A stretch of 64,000 nt of DNA from Bradyrhizobium canariense. Lineage in GTDB: Bacteria > Pseudomonadota > Alphaproteobacteria > Rhizobiales > Xanthobacteraceae. Location of the stretch: the NCBI RefSeq assembly GCF_019402665.1, contig NZ_VSST01000060.1:1-64000 (forward strand), in the 5' to 3' direction. This document shows positions 46,867 to 55,463 of the stretch, piece after piece (the first letter of the stretch is position 1; each line of letters opens with the position of its first letter). Both the position numbers and the translations under genes were made by a program. The notes beneath the pieces were generated by a model. The model was not told the origin of the DNA. It did no database searches and saw nothing but the letters and a program-made list of their open reading frames with translations.

Positions 46867-47823
46867 ATGTCCTCCACCCGCGTGATCAAGGCCAACGGCA
46901 TCGATCTGTTCATCCGTGAAGCCGGTCAGGGTCCGCTGGTGGTGCTGTGCCACGGCTGGCCGGAACTCTCCTATTCCTGGCGCCACCAGATCCCGGCGCT
47001 GGCGCAGGCCGGGTTTCGCGTCGTCGCCCCTGACATGCGCGGCTACGGCCAAAGCTCAGCGCCGCCCGAGGCGACGGCCTATTCGATCTTCGACACGGTC
47101 GGCGACATCGTCGGCCTCGTGCAGGCGCTCGGCGAGAGCAAAGCGATGGTGGTCGGTCACGACTGGGGTGCTCCGGTGGCCTGGCACACGGCGCTGTTCC
47201 GGCCCGACATCTTCACGGCGGTCGCCGGCCTGAGCGTGCCGCCGCCGTTCCGCGGCCGCGGCAAGCCGCTTGACCTCCTGCGCCAGGGCGGCATCACCAA
47301 TTTCTATTGGCAGTATTTCCAGGCGCCCGGCGTTGCCGAAGCCGAGTTCGAGCGTGACGTCGCGCGCACCATGCGCATCGTGCTCGGCGGGCGCGGCCTT
47401 GCCGATCCCACCGCAGCCATGTTCGTGCTGGACGGCAAGGGATTCCTCGGCCACTGCAACCCGGAGGAGCCTCTGCCGGCCTGGCTCAGCGAGACTGACC
47501 TTGCCTATTTCACCGAAACCTTCCGCAAGTCCGGTTTTCGTGGCGGGTTGAACTGGTATCGCAACCTCGACCGCAATTGGGAGCTGACGGCGCCCTGGCA
47601 GGATGCGCAGATCCATCAGCCCTCGCTCTTCATTGCCGGTTCGAAAGACGCCGTCATCACCGGCCTGATCGGAGCCAAGCGCATCAACGAGCTCGAGCGC
47701 GTGCTGCCCAATCTGAAACGAAAGCTGATCATCGAGGGCGCCGGCCATTGGGTCCAGCAGGAGCGGCCCGATGAGGTGAATGCGGCGCTGGTGAGTTTCC
47801 TGAAGGAAAGCGCCGCTCAGTAG
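46867..47823 (+). CDS. Alpha/beta hydrolase, epoxide hydrolase-like
   Basis: 318 aa. The nucleophile is Asp99 in VVGHDWGAPVAWHTA (GHDWG), typical of epoxide hydrolases and haloalkane dehalogenases rather than serine hydrolases. The oxyanion-region HGWPELSYSWRHQ, the acid in SKDAVITG and the general-base His in AGHWVQQERP complete the site. The ATG at 46867 follows AAGGCGG. It is divergent from dacC and converges on rlpA with a 7-bp stop overlap. Substrate unknown. Confidence 0.92.
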   Translation: MSSTRVIKANGIDLFIREAGQGPLVVLCHGWPELSYSWRHQIPALAQAGFRVVAPDMRGYGQSSAPPEATAYSIFDTVGDIVGLVQALGESKAMVVGHDWGAPVAWHTALFRPDIFTAVAGLSVPPPFRGRGKPLDLLRQGGITNFYWQYFQAPGVAEAEFERDVARTMRIVLGGRGLADPTAAMFVLDGKGFLGHCNPEEPLPAWLSETDLAYFTETFRKSGFRGGLNWYRNLDRNWELTAPWQDAQIHQPSLFIAGSKDAVITGLIGAKRINELERVLPNLKRKLIIEGAGHWVQQERPDEVNAALVSFLKESAAQ

Positions 47824-48752
47824 AGGCCGCGGCCGCTCAGGATGCCGCGGGCCTCGGCAGCGCCGTCCGAGGCGTAGGCGCCGGACGGTGTGCTCTCGGT
47901 GGCATAGCGGCCGTCCCCGTCATAGGACACGGCGCGGGCGTTCTGGAGCGCCCGGCCCCGGTTGCGGCTCGAGGCCGACATTTCCGAGGTCGCACTGAGT
48001 GAAGCCATGTCGGCGGAGGTGTTGCCGAGATTGTAGGGCCGTCCCTCCGGCGTCGGAACTTCGCCGCGCATGGCACCGCGGTTCGACGACGGCAGCTCCG
48101 GCACGAACGGCCTCGCCGAGGCGACACGGACCATCGAGGGCGACGGCGCCGGGGTCCCGGTGCGCAAGGTGGCCATCAGCTGGCGGTCGTCGGAGCCTTC
48201 CAGCGGCGCCCGCCCGACATATTCGACACGAACCTTGGCGATCCCATTGCCTTTGAATTCAAGCAGTTCGGCGGCCTTGTTCGAGACGTCGATGAGCCGG
48301 TTGCCGTGATAGGGCCCGCGGTCATTGACGCGGACGATCAGCGACTTGCCGTTCGAAACGTTGGTCACCCGCGCATAGGAGGGCATCGGCAGGGTCGGAT
48401 GCGCCGCCGTCAGCGAGCCCATGTCGAACACTTCGCCATTGGCGGTCAGGCGGCCGTGGAAATCGTCGCCGTACCAGGACGCCATTCCCTCGGCGCGGTA
48501 GTTGACGTCCTCTTCGGGAACATAGGTCCGGCCACCCACCACATAGGGCTTGCCGACGCGGTAGGCGCCGCCGCCCTTCGGGACCGGATCACCCAAAGCC
48601 ACGACCCGGGGGCTCGAGGACACGCCGTATTTCGGATCGACCCGGCTGGCGAATTTGTTGGAGGATGCGCAATTGGCAAGCGCAAGGCAGGTCGCGACCG
48701 CCGCAACACCGCGCGCGGCCCGCAAAACCGAATCTGACCGTCGGATCCCCAT
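47817..48752 (-). CDS. rlpA: Septal ring lytic transglycosylase RlpA family lipoprotein
   Basis: 311 aa. The lipobox is LANCAS (Cys near residue 28) after a short signal peptide, so the protein is lipid-anchored. The double-psi beta-barrel domain (about 85-180) has GMASWYGDDFHGRLTANGEVFDM and the catalytic Asp in VNDRGPYHGNRLIDVS. A low-complexity Ser/Ala/Arg C-terminal region replaces the SPOR domain, which is not seen. The ATG at 48752 begins the signal peptide. RlpA degrades glycan strands lacking stem peptides at the division site. Confidence 0.9.
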   Translation of the reverse strand: MGIRRSDSVLRAARGVAAVATCLALANCASSNKFASRVDPKYGVSSSPRVVALGDPVPKGGGAYRVGKPYVVGGRTYVPEEDVNYRAEGMASWYGDDFHGRLTANGEVFDMGSLTAAHPTLPMPSYARVTNVSNGKSLIVRVNDRGPYHGNRLIDVSNKAAELLEFKGNGIAKVRVEYVGRAPLEGSDDRQLMATLRTGTPAPSPSMVRVASARPFVPELPSSNRGAMRGEVPTPEGRPYNLGNTSADMASLSATSEMSASSRNRGRALQNARAVSYDGDGRYATESTPSGAYASDGAAEARGILSGRGLY

Positions 48753-48922
48753 TCGCCCCAAATACCACTTTGCCGGAGGCGTACCTAACCCGCTTTGACT
48801 ACGGGCAGCGCTGTCCGGTCCTTTGCTCCAAGGCGGCCCACCACCGCGTCGGAAGTGGTAACGATAACGCAACCCGAACACGGCGGAAATGGGGAGCCCA
48901 CAACGATCCCGCCGGGATGGTA

Positions 48923-48948
48923 AACGGGGCGTATGCGTTCGCCCCGTT
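48923..48948. other. Perfect 9-bp hairpin in the rlpA upstream region
   Basis: AACGGGGCG (48923-48931) and CGCCCCGTT (48940-48948) with an 8-nt loop. It lies in the 355-bp gap between rlpA and the tiny gene at 49108, which holds no other feature I can support. It could be a leader hairpin or part of a small RNA. Confidence 0.45.
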
Positions 48949-49107
48949 GAACTACGGGGCGCGGGCGCCCTGCTCTGTGCCACGGCTGGACATTCTGTTG
49001 CGCCAAATCCTCACTCCACCCCCATTGTCGCGCCGCTCCCTGGAATTCTTTTGACTGTGCAAGGCCGCCCGCGTTTTCTCGCGTGCAGGGCGGAATGGAA
49101 TGAGACG

Positions 49108-49197
49108 ATGATCGAGACGGTTTCGGCACTGATGGGTTTGGTAAGCGCGGGGATCTTCCTGGCCCACGCGTTTGAAGGTTACCGCACGAGGGCCTGA
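49108..49197 (+). CDS. Tiny membrane peptide
   Basis: 29 aa from ATG at 49108 preceded by GGAATGGAATGAG. The peptide has one hydrophobic helix (VSALMGLVSAGIFLAHAFEGY) and an Arg-Thr-Arg-Ala end. No family is recognised. The pattern (short, single helix, polar C-terminus) suits a membrane microprotein, but chance cannot be excluded. Confidence 0.45.
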   Translation: MIETVSALMGLVSAGIFLAHAFEGYRTRA

Positions 49198-49298
49198 GGC
49201 ACTCGCGCGGACGGCAAGCATCACCCTTTCAAGACGGCGCGTTCGGACATTTTTAATCGATCCGATCGAGCATCGCAGACGAGAGCGGCAGGTGTCCC

Positions 49299-49397
49299 AT
49301 GCGCAACCATGACCTCGTATCCGATGGCTTCCTGGCATTGACCGCCGGCGGTTTGGTCTTGCTGTGCTCCAGCCTCGTGGCATTGGCCTTCGCCTGA
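49299..49397 (+). CDS. Tiny membrane peptide
   Basis: 32 aa, ATG at 49299 after GGCAGG. It has a short polar start, MRNHDLVSDG, and a hydrophobic helix FLALTAGGLVLLCSSLVALAFA up to the stop. It is the second tiny hydrophobic frame in 300 bp. No family is recognised. Confidence 0.4.
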   Translation: MRNHDLVSDGFLALTAGGLVLLCSSLVALAFA

Positions 49398-49419
49398 GCA
49401 CCCAGCACGAAAAATACGC

Positions 49420-49842
49420 TTACCGCAGTCCAAGCAGCGAACGCCGATAGAGGCTGTCGCGGGCTTCGCTCAAGCAGACGAAGCTGCCGGTAAAACCCTG
49501 GCCGTACCGCTTCTGGCTTTTGCCGTAGTAGACACCTTTGCTGAAATCGAGCCAGACGACCCGGTCGTGCGGGCAATGACGCTGCGCCTGCGCCTCGTAG
49601 CGAAATGGCGTCAGCGGTGTGGCCGATACCTCAGCGCCGCCGCAGCCGACCAGGATTGCAGCAGCGAGCGCGATCGCGCCGGGCCATTTGCCGAAGCTGC
49701 TGCTAGATACTCCGCAAGATAGTCCGCAAGCCACCACCCGCCTCCCGATCCTGGCCGTCGCACGAAGGCCGCTCGGGCACGATAGCACGAAACAGCACGG
49801 TCCTCGGAAAGCGACAGGCGCCTCACGTCTTCCGCGGGCCAT
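49420..49842 (-). CDS. Small putative lipoprotein
   Basis: A signal-like GKWPGAIALAAAILVGCGG with a lipobox (ILVGC) precedes a 70-residue mature part rich in aromatic residues (TPFRYEAQAQRHCPHDRVVWLDFSKGVYYGKSQKRYGQG) that has two more cysteines. The mature part looks like a real fold; no family is recognised. The N-terminus is uncertain: the frame is open to 49842, but a GTG at 49734 or nearby is more likely to be the start. It is divergent from the YqhA-type gene. Confidence 0.6.
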   Translation of the reverse strand: MARGRREAPVAFRGPCCFVLSCPSGLRATARIGRRVVACGLSCGVSSSSFGKWPGAIALAAAILVGCGGAEVSATPLTPFRYEAQAQRHCPHDRVVWLDFSKGVYYGKSQKRYGQGFTGSFVCLSEARDSLYRRSLLGLR

Positions 49843-49892
49843 CTTGTCGGGTTACAGGAAGCGGGATGATCTTGGTGCGAGGATGCTGCTGA

Positions 49893-50477
49893 ATGTCGGT
49901 TGAGCCTGGACCCGAACTCCGCACCGAACCGCGCCTGCCCTTGCCGCGCCTGGGCTTGATCGCGATGATCATCTTCGGCTCGCGCTGGCTGCAGCTGCCG
50001 CTCTATTTCGGTCTGATCGTGGCGCAATGCGTCTACATCGTGCTGTTCCTGAAGGAGCTCTGGCATCTGTCCTGGCACGCGATTGATCTCACCGAGCAGC
50101 AGATCATGATGAGCGTGCTGGCGCTGATCGACGTTGTGATGATCTCCAACCTGCTCGTGATGGTCATTGTCGGCGGCTACGAGACCTTCGTCTCGCGGCT
50201 CGACCTTCAGGGTCATCCGGACGAGCCGGAATGGCTCGGCCACGTCAACGCGAGCGTGCTGAAGATCAAGCTCGCCATGGCCATCATCGGCATCTCCTCG
50301 ATCGCGCTCCTGCGCACCTTTATCGAGGCCGGCAATCTCGGGTCGAACCGCGCCGGATTCACCGAGACTGGCGTGATGTGGCAGGTGCTGATCCACCTCA
50401 CCTTCATCGTCTCGGCCCTAGGCATAGCCTACGTCGACAAGCTCAGCGACTCCGGAATGCGCAAACATGCCGAGTAA
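49893..50477 (+). CDS. YqhA/UPF0114 family membrane protein
   Basis: 194 aa with four hydrophobic segments (LPLYFGLIVAQCVYIVLFLKELW, SVLALIDVVMISNLLVMVIVGGYETFVSR, IKLAMAIIGISSIALLRTFI, VLIHLTFIVSALGIAYVD). GGYETFVSRLDLQGHPDEPEWL is the characteristic conserved stretch. Function unknown. The ATG at 49893 starts a short polar leader. The downstream GNAT gene overlaps its last 11 bp. Confidence 0.93.
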   Translation: MSVEPGPELRTEPRLPLPRLGLIAMIIFGSRWLQLPLYFGLIVAQCVYIVLFLKELWHLSWHAIDLTEQQIMMSVLALIDVVMISNLLVMVIVGGYETFVSRLDLQGHPDEPEWLGHVNASVLKIKLAMAIIGISSIALLRTFIEAGNLGSNRAGFTETGVMWQVLIHLTFIVSALGIAYVDKLSDSGMRKHAE

Positions 50478-50961
50478 TGACCGCCCGCGCTCCGCCGATG
50501 GAGAGCTGTCTTTCAGGGCGGCACGCGCGGACGATGCGAAAGCGGTGTTCGACATCACCAAGGCTTCAATCGCAGGTCTGGCGCACGGATGCTATTCGCC
50601 GGCGCAGATCGAGAACTGGATGGGTGAGCGCACGCCCCGCTTCTACCAAGAGCTCATCGCCAGGGGACGCATGACCGTCTGCCTTCGCAACGGCGTCATC
50701 GTCGGCTTCGTCGACGCCGAGCCGGGCGAGGTCGCCCGATTGTTCGTACTGCCCGAGGCCGCCGGCTCCGGGCTTGGCCAGCGATTGCTCGACATCGGCG
50801 TCGCCCAGGCGCGTGACGGACATAGCGGACCAATCCGTCTCGAAGCCACGATCAATGCCGAAGTCTTCTACCAACGATACGGCTTCAGAAGCACTGGCAG
50901 AGGGCAATTCTCTCACGGCCTCGGCGGCGAGCCGATCGAGATCGTCTACATGGAGCTGTGA
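50467..50961 (+). CDS. GNAT family N-acetyltransferase
   Basis: 164 aa with the GNAT fold: motif A is PEAAGSGLGQRLLDIGV (acetyl-CoA pyrophosphate loop), preceded by VARLFVLPEAAG, and motif B lies in VFYQRYGFRSTGRGQFS. Acyl acceptor unknown. The start overlaps the upstream membrane-protein gene by 11 bp, suggesting cotranscription. Confidence 0.93.
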   Translation: MPSNDRPRSADGELSFRAARADDAKAVFDITKASIAGLAHGCYSPAQIENWMGERTPRFYQELIARGRMTVCLRNGVIVGFVDAEPGEVARLFVLPEAAGSGLGQRLLDIGVAQARDGHSGPIRLEATINAEVFYQRYGFRSTGRGQFSHGLGGEPIEIVYMEL

Positions 50962-50979
50962 GCGCCGACGGCGCGCCGT

Positions 50980-51297
50980 TCAGGATTTTGCCGCGAGCTG
51001 CTGAACCGCCTGTTGCAGGCATTCCTGGAACTTCTGGCCGACCTGTTCGCGCGATACGCCCCTGGCGGCAAGATCGGCCGAGACTTTGCCCACGACGTCG
51101 TCCATCGACTGGTTCTCCAGATGGTCCGTCACCAACGCCGTCGCGTAGCTGGCCGCGGCATCGCCGCTGAGGCCGAGCTGGGTGGCGGCCCAGAGCCCGA
51201 GCAGCTTGTTGGACCGGGCCGTGGCCTTGAACATGAGTTCCTCGTCGTGGACGAATTGGGCCTCGAAGCCCTGCTCGCGCTTGTCGAACGTGGTCAT
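50980..51297 (-). CDS. ATP synthase zeta-subunit-like inhibitor (DUF1476)
   Basis: 105 aa. Starts MTTFDKREQGFEAQFVHDEEL, the inhibitory N-terminal helix of the alphaproteobacterial zeta subunit that blocks rotation of F1-ATPase; LGLSGDAAASYATALV and VSREQVGQKF follow, as in the DUF1476 family. The ATG at 51297 was chosen because it starts this conserved segment. The open frame upstream is not protein-like. The gene is alone and convergent with the GNAT gene. Confidence 0.93.
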   Translation of the reverse strand: MTTFDKREQGFEAQFVHDEELMFKATARSNKLLGLWAATQLGLSGDAAASYATALVTDHLENQSMDDVVGKVSADLAARGVSREQVGQKFQECLQQAVQQLAAKS

Positions 51298-51548
51298 GGT
51301 CAGCTCCATTTCGGTTTTCGCTGATCGGGGTCGGACTGGCTGGAAGCGAACGTCTCCGTGGTTCAAATCTGGATCGTTGGAAGCTTCCGGCGGAAGCCAA
51401 ACGCCGTCAAGCCCGCTGGGCGTGCCCAGACCGGGTGTGTGCAGGTCACCCACCAGCTCTACGCCAGCCAACCCGGCTAGGCAGAGATGTTTACCATTGA
51501 TTAAGCAGACTCAGCGCCCCATGGCCCGGAGACATCGAGAGCTGACGC

Positions 51549-51773
51549 ATGAACAAAGAACTGCGGGAGTTTCGACGGCTTGAACGGGTCTGCCTTGAGC
51601 AGGCAGCCCTCTCCACCATGGACCTGGCGCGAAGCGGGTTGCTCAAGGTCGCCGACGATTGTCGCGTCGCAGCCGAAGCGATCGAGGCGCAATCGCCTCG
51701 CAGATCTTTCGCAACCGCCGTTCAGGCGCTGAAGCAGGCGTTGAGCGTGACGCGCGTCCCTCACCGGCACTGA
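51549..51773 (+). CDS. Small hypothetical protein
   Basis: 74 aa, predicted as two amphipathic helices (FRRLERVCLEQAALSTMDLARSGLLKVADDCRVAAEAIEA). No signal peptide, no family recognised. Its 250-bp upstream gap can hold a promoter; nothing else is seen there. The protein character is reasonable but not strong. Confidence 0.55.
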   Translation: MNKELREFRRLERVCLEQAALSTMDLARSGLLKVADDCRVAAEAIEAQSPRRSFATAVQALKQALSVTRVPHRH

Positions 51774-51822
51774 GGCCGGCGCTCGCAGGCAAGGACATCT
51801 TTGACGGGGCGACAGCGCGCGG

Positions 51823-52014
51823 TCAGCCCTTGGCTTCCGTCTGTTCACGTGCCAACCGTTCGGCTCTCAGCCGCTCCTTGTTGGCATAAAACGCCTTCTG
51901 CGCCGCTTCATGATCGCGCATGGCTTTTTCGGCTTCGATACGGCGTGTCGCATCGCGCGCCTGCCGCTGTTCGGGGGTCAAGGGCTTGCGCCGGTAGGAA
52001 ATGTCTTCCGTCAT
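51823..52014 (-). CDS. Small charged protein
   Basis: 63 aa, highly charged and probably one long helix (PEQRQARDATRRIEAEKAMRDHEAAQKAF, then KERLRAERLAREQTEAKG). No family is recognised. It is convergent with the small gene at 51549. Weak ribosome-binding site. The sequence has Arg/Glu/Ala bias that can also arise by chance in high-GC DNA, but the TPEQRQARDA start is protein-like. Confidence 0.5.
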   Translation of the reverse strand: MTEDISYRRKPLTPEQRQARDATRRIEAEKAMRDHEAAQKAFYANKERLRAERLAREQTEAKG

Positions 52015-52091
52015 GGCCAGATAACGCGGGGGTCAGGAAAGGGTTCCCCTTGGTCCCGCCGGGCGGCAGCGTGGGCCGACTGCACAAATGT

Positions 52092-52117
52092 GCGAAAACA
52101 ACCCCATGCACAGTAGC
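52092..52117. repeat. Dispersed 26-bp repeat, copy 2
   Basis: Exact inverted copy of 27571-27596, in the gap between the small charged gene and the end of the endonuclease/phosphatase gene. Both copies are next to gene ends or promoters, like other small intergenic repeats in this window. Confidence 0.7.
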
Positions 52118-52152
52118 CAAGTCCTTCTGCAGAAAGAACTTTTCTATCGCGC

Positions 52153-52848
52153 TTAAGACGCGTTTGACCCGCCGGCGATCTCGATGTCTGCAATAACGGG
52201 CAAATGGTCTGAGTAAGCCCGCGCCCCTTCGTCGGTCCAAACCTTCCCGATCGGGCTGTCGGAGGTCGCATAGATCCGGTCAAGCCGCAGCAGGGGTAAA
52301 TGCGACGGGAAAGTTCGCAGCCGCGTACGGTTTGGGCAGGCCTGCGCGAGCACGCGCCGCACCGATTTGATCCAGAACCAATCGTTGAAATCCCCGAGGA
52401 CGACGGTCCTTCCGGGCTTCATCAGGCTCACCAGCGCGTGAGCCTGCGCATGGCGCTCGTGGATGCTCAAGCCGAGATGCGTGGCCACCACGCGGACATC
52501 GCCGACCGGCGTCAGCAGTCCCGCCGCGATCGCCCGGCGCGGCTCGCGCTCACGATACGACACGTCGACGATCTCGGGCGGGCCGGAGAATGGGAAGCGG
52601 CTCAGGAGCGTCTGGCCGTATTCGCCATCCGCCGTGACGATCGACTTGGCGTGAACACGGTGATCGCCGACGACACTCGCCAGCTTCGCAAACGGATCGT
52701 CAGATCGCGATCGCGAATCCACCTCCTGAAGCGCGACGACATCGGGAGCCCATTTGCGAATGATGGAACAGATACCTTCCAGATCGAACTTCGGATTGAG
52801 ATTGAAGGTGCCATGCACATTCCACGTCATGAAGCGCATCGGCGCCAT
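52153..52848 (-). CDS. Endonuclease/exonuclease/phosphatase family protein
   Basis: 231 aa. Metal-dependent EEP fold: FMTWNVHGTF (Asn), VVALQEVDSRS (Glu ligand), VVATHLGLS (His), VLGDFNDW (Asp-Asn) and the terminal YSDHLPVIADIEIAGG (Asp-His pair). It may act on lipid or phosphodiester bonds. The second ATG of ATGATG (52848) overlaps the TGA of the upstream PLD gene and has GGAGG 5 nt before it, so translation is coupled. PLD/VTT plus EEP is a recurring pair, perhaps for membrane-lipid work. Confidence 0.92.
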   Translation of the reverse strand: MAPMRFMTWNVHGTFNLNPKFDLEGICSIIRKWAPDVVALQEVDSRSRSDDPFAKLASVVGDHRVHAKSIVTADGEYGQTLLSRFPFSGPPEIVDVSYREREPRRAIAAGLLTPVGDVRVVATHLGLSIHERHAQAHALVSLMKPGRTVVLGDFNDWFWIKSVRRVLAQACPNRTRLRTFPSHLPLLRLDRIYATSDSPIGKVWTDEGARAYSDHLPVIADIEIAGGSNAS

Positions 52849-54881
52849 CATCGCCTCCCGGCGAGCCACGTCGCGACGAATTGCGCGCCGGCGCAGATCG
52901 CGAGCCAGCCCAGGAACGCCAGTGCGAGCAGCAATATGTTGACCCAGGACGCATTCCTGGCGAGATCTGCGATCTGAGCACCCAAAACTGCCATGGCGAG
53001 AATGCCCGGCGTCATGCCGAGCAGCGTTCCGACCAGGAAGTCACGCAGCGGCAGCGTGCTCGCGCCAGCCACGACATTCACCACCGAGAACGGCGCGATC
53101 GGAATCATCCGGATGACGACGACGGCCAGAATGCCCTTGCCGACAACACGCTCCTGGATGCGCGCGGTACGTCGTCCGAGCAAACGCTGCAGGCGCTCGC
53201 GGCCGAGTGCCCGTCCGATCGCAAACAGGACAAAGGCGCTGAGCACGACCCCCGTCATGGCGGTGACGAAGCCTAGCCATGGTCCGAGTGCGGCAGCAGT
53301 TGCCGCAATGAGCACGAGAACCGGAAACACGACCAGCCCGCCGACGACGAAAGCTGCAATCGCGAATGGCGGCCCCCAGACGGACTGCGAATAGGCGGAC
53401 AGAAGCGACGACATCCGGCCCGCGTCGGCAAAATCGCTCAAGGACGTGTACGACCAGGCCATTGCGAGTCCGCAAAGCGCCACGGCTATCGAGACCATCC
53501 CGATGATCGTCTTCGTGCTCCACATGCGCGATGCCGCCCGCTCCAGATGAAGAGGCCGCTCAGGGTCCGCCACCGGCTGAACCATCGTGGCCAGAGCGCT
53601 GGTCAGGACCGAAGATTCCACGTCGCGCAGCGCCTTCGTCCCACCTTCTCTTGAGACGTCGTCCAGGAGCGCAAAAAGACGATCGTCGTTCTGCGCGACG
53701 GTCTGTTCATCGAGGCCGCAGAAATGGGCGATCAGGCGACGGCGGACCGAAGCGATGAAATTTCGATGCTCGTCCGATGTGGCTTCAAAGATCAGGTCAC
53801 ATTCGCTGTCGGCGCCCATCGATCGATTGTTTAGATTGGCCGAACCGATCCTCAAGATGAGATCGTCGACGATCATGAGCTTGCTGTGCACCATCACGGC
53901 CGCTTCCGTGTCCCCGTTCCCCGATACCGGATAGACGAAGCGGATGCGATCGGCGACGCCGGCCGAACTGAAGCAGTCGATGAAGGCGCCGCGGCCGTTC
54001 TGCATGGCCTGGGATTCCAGCCACGAGGAATGCAGTTTTGGCGTGACGACCACAACCCGAAGCGAAGGCACGCGCCGCATCTGCTCCGCCAATTCGCGCG
54101 CGATCTTGGTGGCGCTGGTGAACTGGTTCTCGATGTACACGAAGCTCGTCGCGGACCGGATCGCTGCGATCAACGAACGTTCGACCTCCCGGAGCGTCGA
54201 ACCTGCCGGACAAACCACTTCGGTCCTGGCGATGCCCACCGGCATATGCTCAGCCTCGACCGGAACATTCGCCGGCCAGCGCAAGCTTTTCAGCGGGCGC
54301 CGATCGTCAATCTGTTGGCCTGCCGCGCGCCAGCGTTCCTCCGCGAGGTCGAACAGCCACGCCGCCGCATCCCCGTCGACCAGGCATTGAACATCATGAA
54401 ACGGCAGGTATGGCTTGCCCTGGGGATCACAGCGCGACGCGTGATCGGCGCGATGATCACTCGTGTCCCAGCGCCTGATCGTCAGATCGAGCCCGCCGAC
54501 GAACGCCAGTGAGCCGTCGACACAGACGATCTTCTGGTGTTGGGCCGACCCAAATGGAAGTGTGGAATCAAGATAAAACCGGACGCGGCCATCTGTGTCG
54601 GCGGTGAATTTCGCCGCGGAATTCCATTCCCTCTCGGAAGCGTAGAACGAGACAAAGTCCCAGATGAGAATGTTGATGCGCAAGGTGGGACGTCGCTGGA
54701 CCAGCGCGCGCAGGAACGGGCCGAGCTGTTCCGGCAAGCCATCATCCGCTCGCCCGGACTCGCCGACCAGCCTGGTTTCACTATGGATATCCCAACCGAC
54801 GATATAAACGAGGTCCTGCGCCTGCAGCAGGGCCTCCCGCAGGGCCGCGAAATAAGCGGCAGCATCGTTGAGAACCGCCAC
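52848..54881 (-). CDS. Phospholipase D-like protein fused to a VTT/DedA domain
   Basis: 677 aa. Two HKD motifs: HQKIVCVDGS (His115, Lys117, Asp122) and HSKLMIVDD (near residue 335) with the trailing GSANLNNRS. C-terminal membrane part (about 455-677, five or six segments) has the VTT/DedA signature RMIPIAPFSVVNVVAGAS. Together it resembles cardiolipin-synthase-like fusions. The start is uncertain: GTG 54881 is the only canonical codon, yet the conserved reading continues upstream through IPGDTVWRRCEARRV without any in-frame ATG, GTG or TTG in at least 60 codons. A non-canonical start or a lost start is possible. Confidence 0.88.
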   Translation of the reverse strand: MAVLNDAAAYFAALREALLQAQDLVYIVGWDIHSETRLVGESGRADDGLPEQLGPFLRALVQRRPTLRINILIWDFVSFYASEREWNSAAKFTADTDGRVRFYLDSTLPFGSAQHQKIVCVDGSLAFVGGLDLTIRRWDTSDHRADHASRCDPQGKPYLPFHDVQCLVDGDAAAWLFDLAEERWRAAGQQIDDRRPLKSLRWPANVPVEAEHMPVGIARTEVVCPAGSTLREVERSLIAAIRSATSFVYIENQFTSATKIARELAEQMRRVPSLRVVVVTPKLHSSWLESQAMQNGRGAFIDCFSSAGVADRIRFVYPVSGNGDTEAAVMVHSKLMIVDDLILRIGSANLNNRSMGADSECDLIFEATSDEHRNFIASVRRRLIAHFCGLDEQTVAQNDDRLFALLDDVSREGGTKALRDVESSVLTSALATMVQPVADPERPLHLERAASRMWSTKTIIGMVSIAVALCGLAMAWSYTSLSDFADAGRMSSLLSAYSQSVWGPPFAIAAFVVGGLVVFPVLVLIAATAAALGPWLGFVTAMTGVVLSAFVLFAIGRALGRERLQRLLGRRTARIQERVVGKGILAVVVIRMIPIAPFSVVNVVAGASTLPLRDFLVGTLLGMTPGILAMAVLGAQIADLARNASWVNILLLALAFLGWLAICAGAQFVATWLAGRR

Positions 54882-55066
54882 ACGCCGCGCCTCGCACCGC
54901 CGCCAGACGGTGTCGCCGGGGATCAGGGTCGATGAGCTCTGAAGCAGGGAGGCCTCGCAATTTGCGTTCGCGTTGAAACGCGCTGAACGCGGAAGGGGTT
55001 CCCCAACCAGAACCAGGCTGACCGTTCGGCGTGTGCGGATTCCAGCGCCACAGTCTCCCCTCGCCG

Positions 55067-55363
55067 CTACTTGGTTCGGACAGTCTTTGCACCTGCGCCT
55101 TTCAAGGCGTCCGCAATCTTCTCGGGCGCATCGCCGTGAAAGTCCACGGAGACCTCGATTGGACCTTCCAGCTTCTGGTGCCCCTCCGGCGCAGGCGCGG
55201 CCTTGGCGTCAGGACCGGCGGTGCGTGTCCCCGACGTGTTCGCGCCACCGGCGGCCTGGACGAAGACGTCGCTTCGCGGCACGCCGCATTCCTGCACGAC
55301 ATGCTCAATCGCAAGCTCGGCGCCGCGGCGCGTGTCGAATTCTCCGATGATCGTACTTTCCAA
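55067..55363 (-). CDS. Small hypothetical protein (stress-protein-like)
   Basis: 98 aa from a TTG at 55363 with GGAGG at good spacing. An N-terminal ferredoxin-like half (ESTIIGEFDTRRGAELAIEHVVQECGVPRSDVFVQ) is joined by a Gly/Ala/Pro linker to IEVSVDFHGDAPEKIADALKGAGAKTV. It recalls small general-stress-type proteins, but I cannot name a family. The frame upstream to 55501 covers the 12-bp tandem repeats, so it is not coding. It is divergent from the gene at 55524. Confidence 0.65.
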   Translation of the reverse strand: MESTIIGEFDTRRGAELAIEHVVQECGVPRSDVFVQAAGGANTSGTRTAGPDAKAAPAPEGHQKLEGPIEVSVDFHGDAPEKIADALKGAGAKTVRTK

Positions 55364-55463
55364 GGGCGCCCTCCGTAGCTGGACGAGAGTGCGAACAACA
55401 GGCCAACCTGGGCCAGGTTCCTGAACGCGATTGCGTTCCTGGCAGCGTTTTAGGACGCGCGAA

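Noticed and set aside
54781..55092. 103-aa minus-strand frame upstream of the PLD-VTT gene
   Set aside because: It is a different frame from the PLD gene; the conserved PLD residues lie in the other frame, so this is not its N-terminus.
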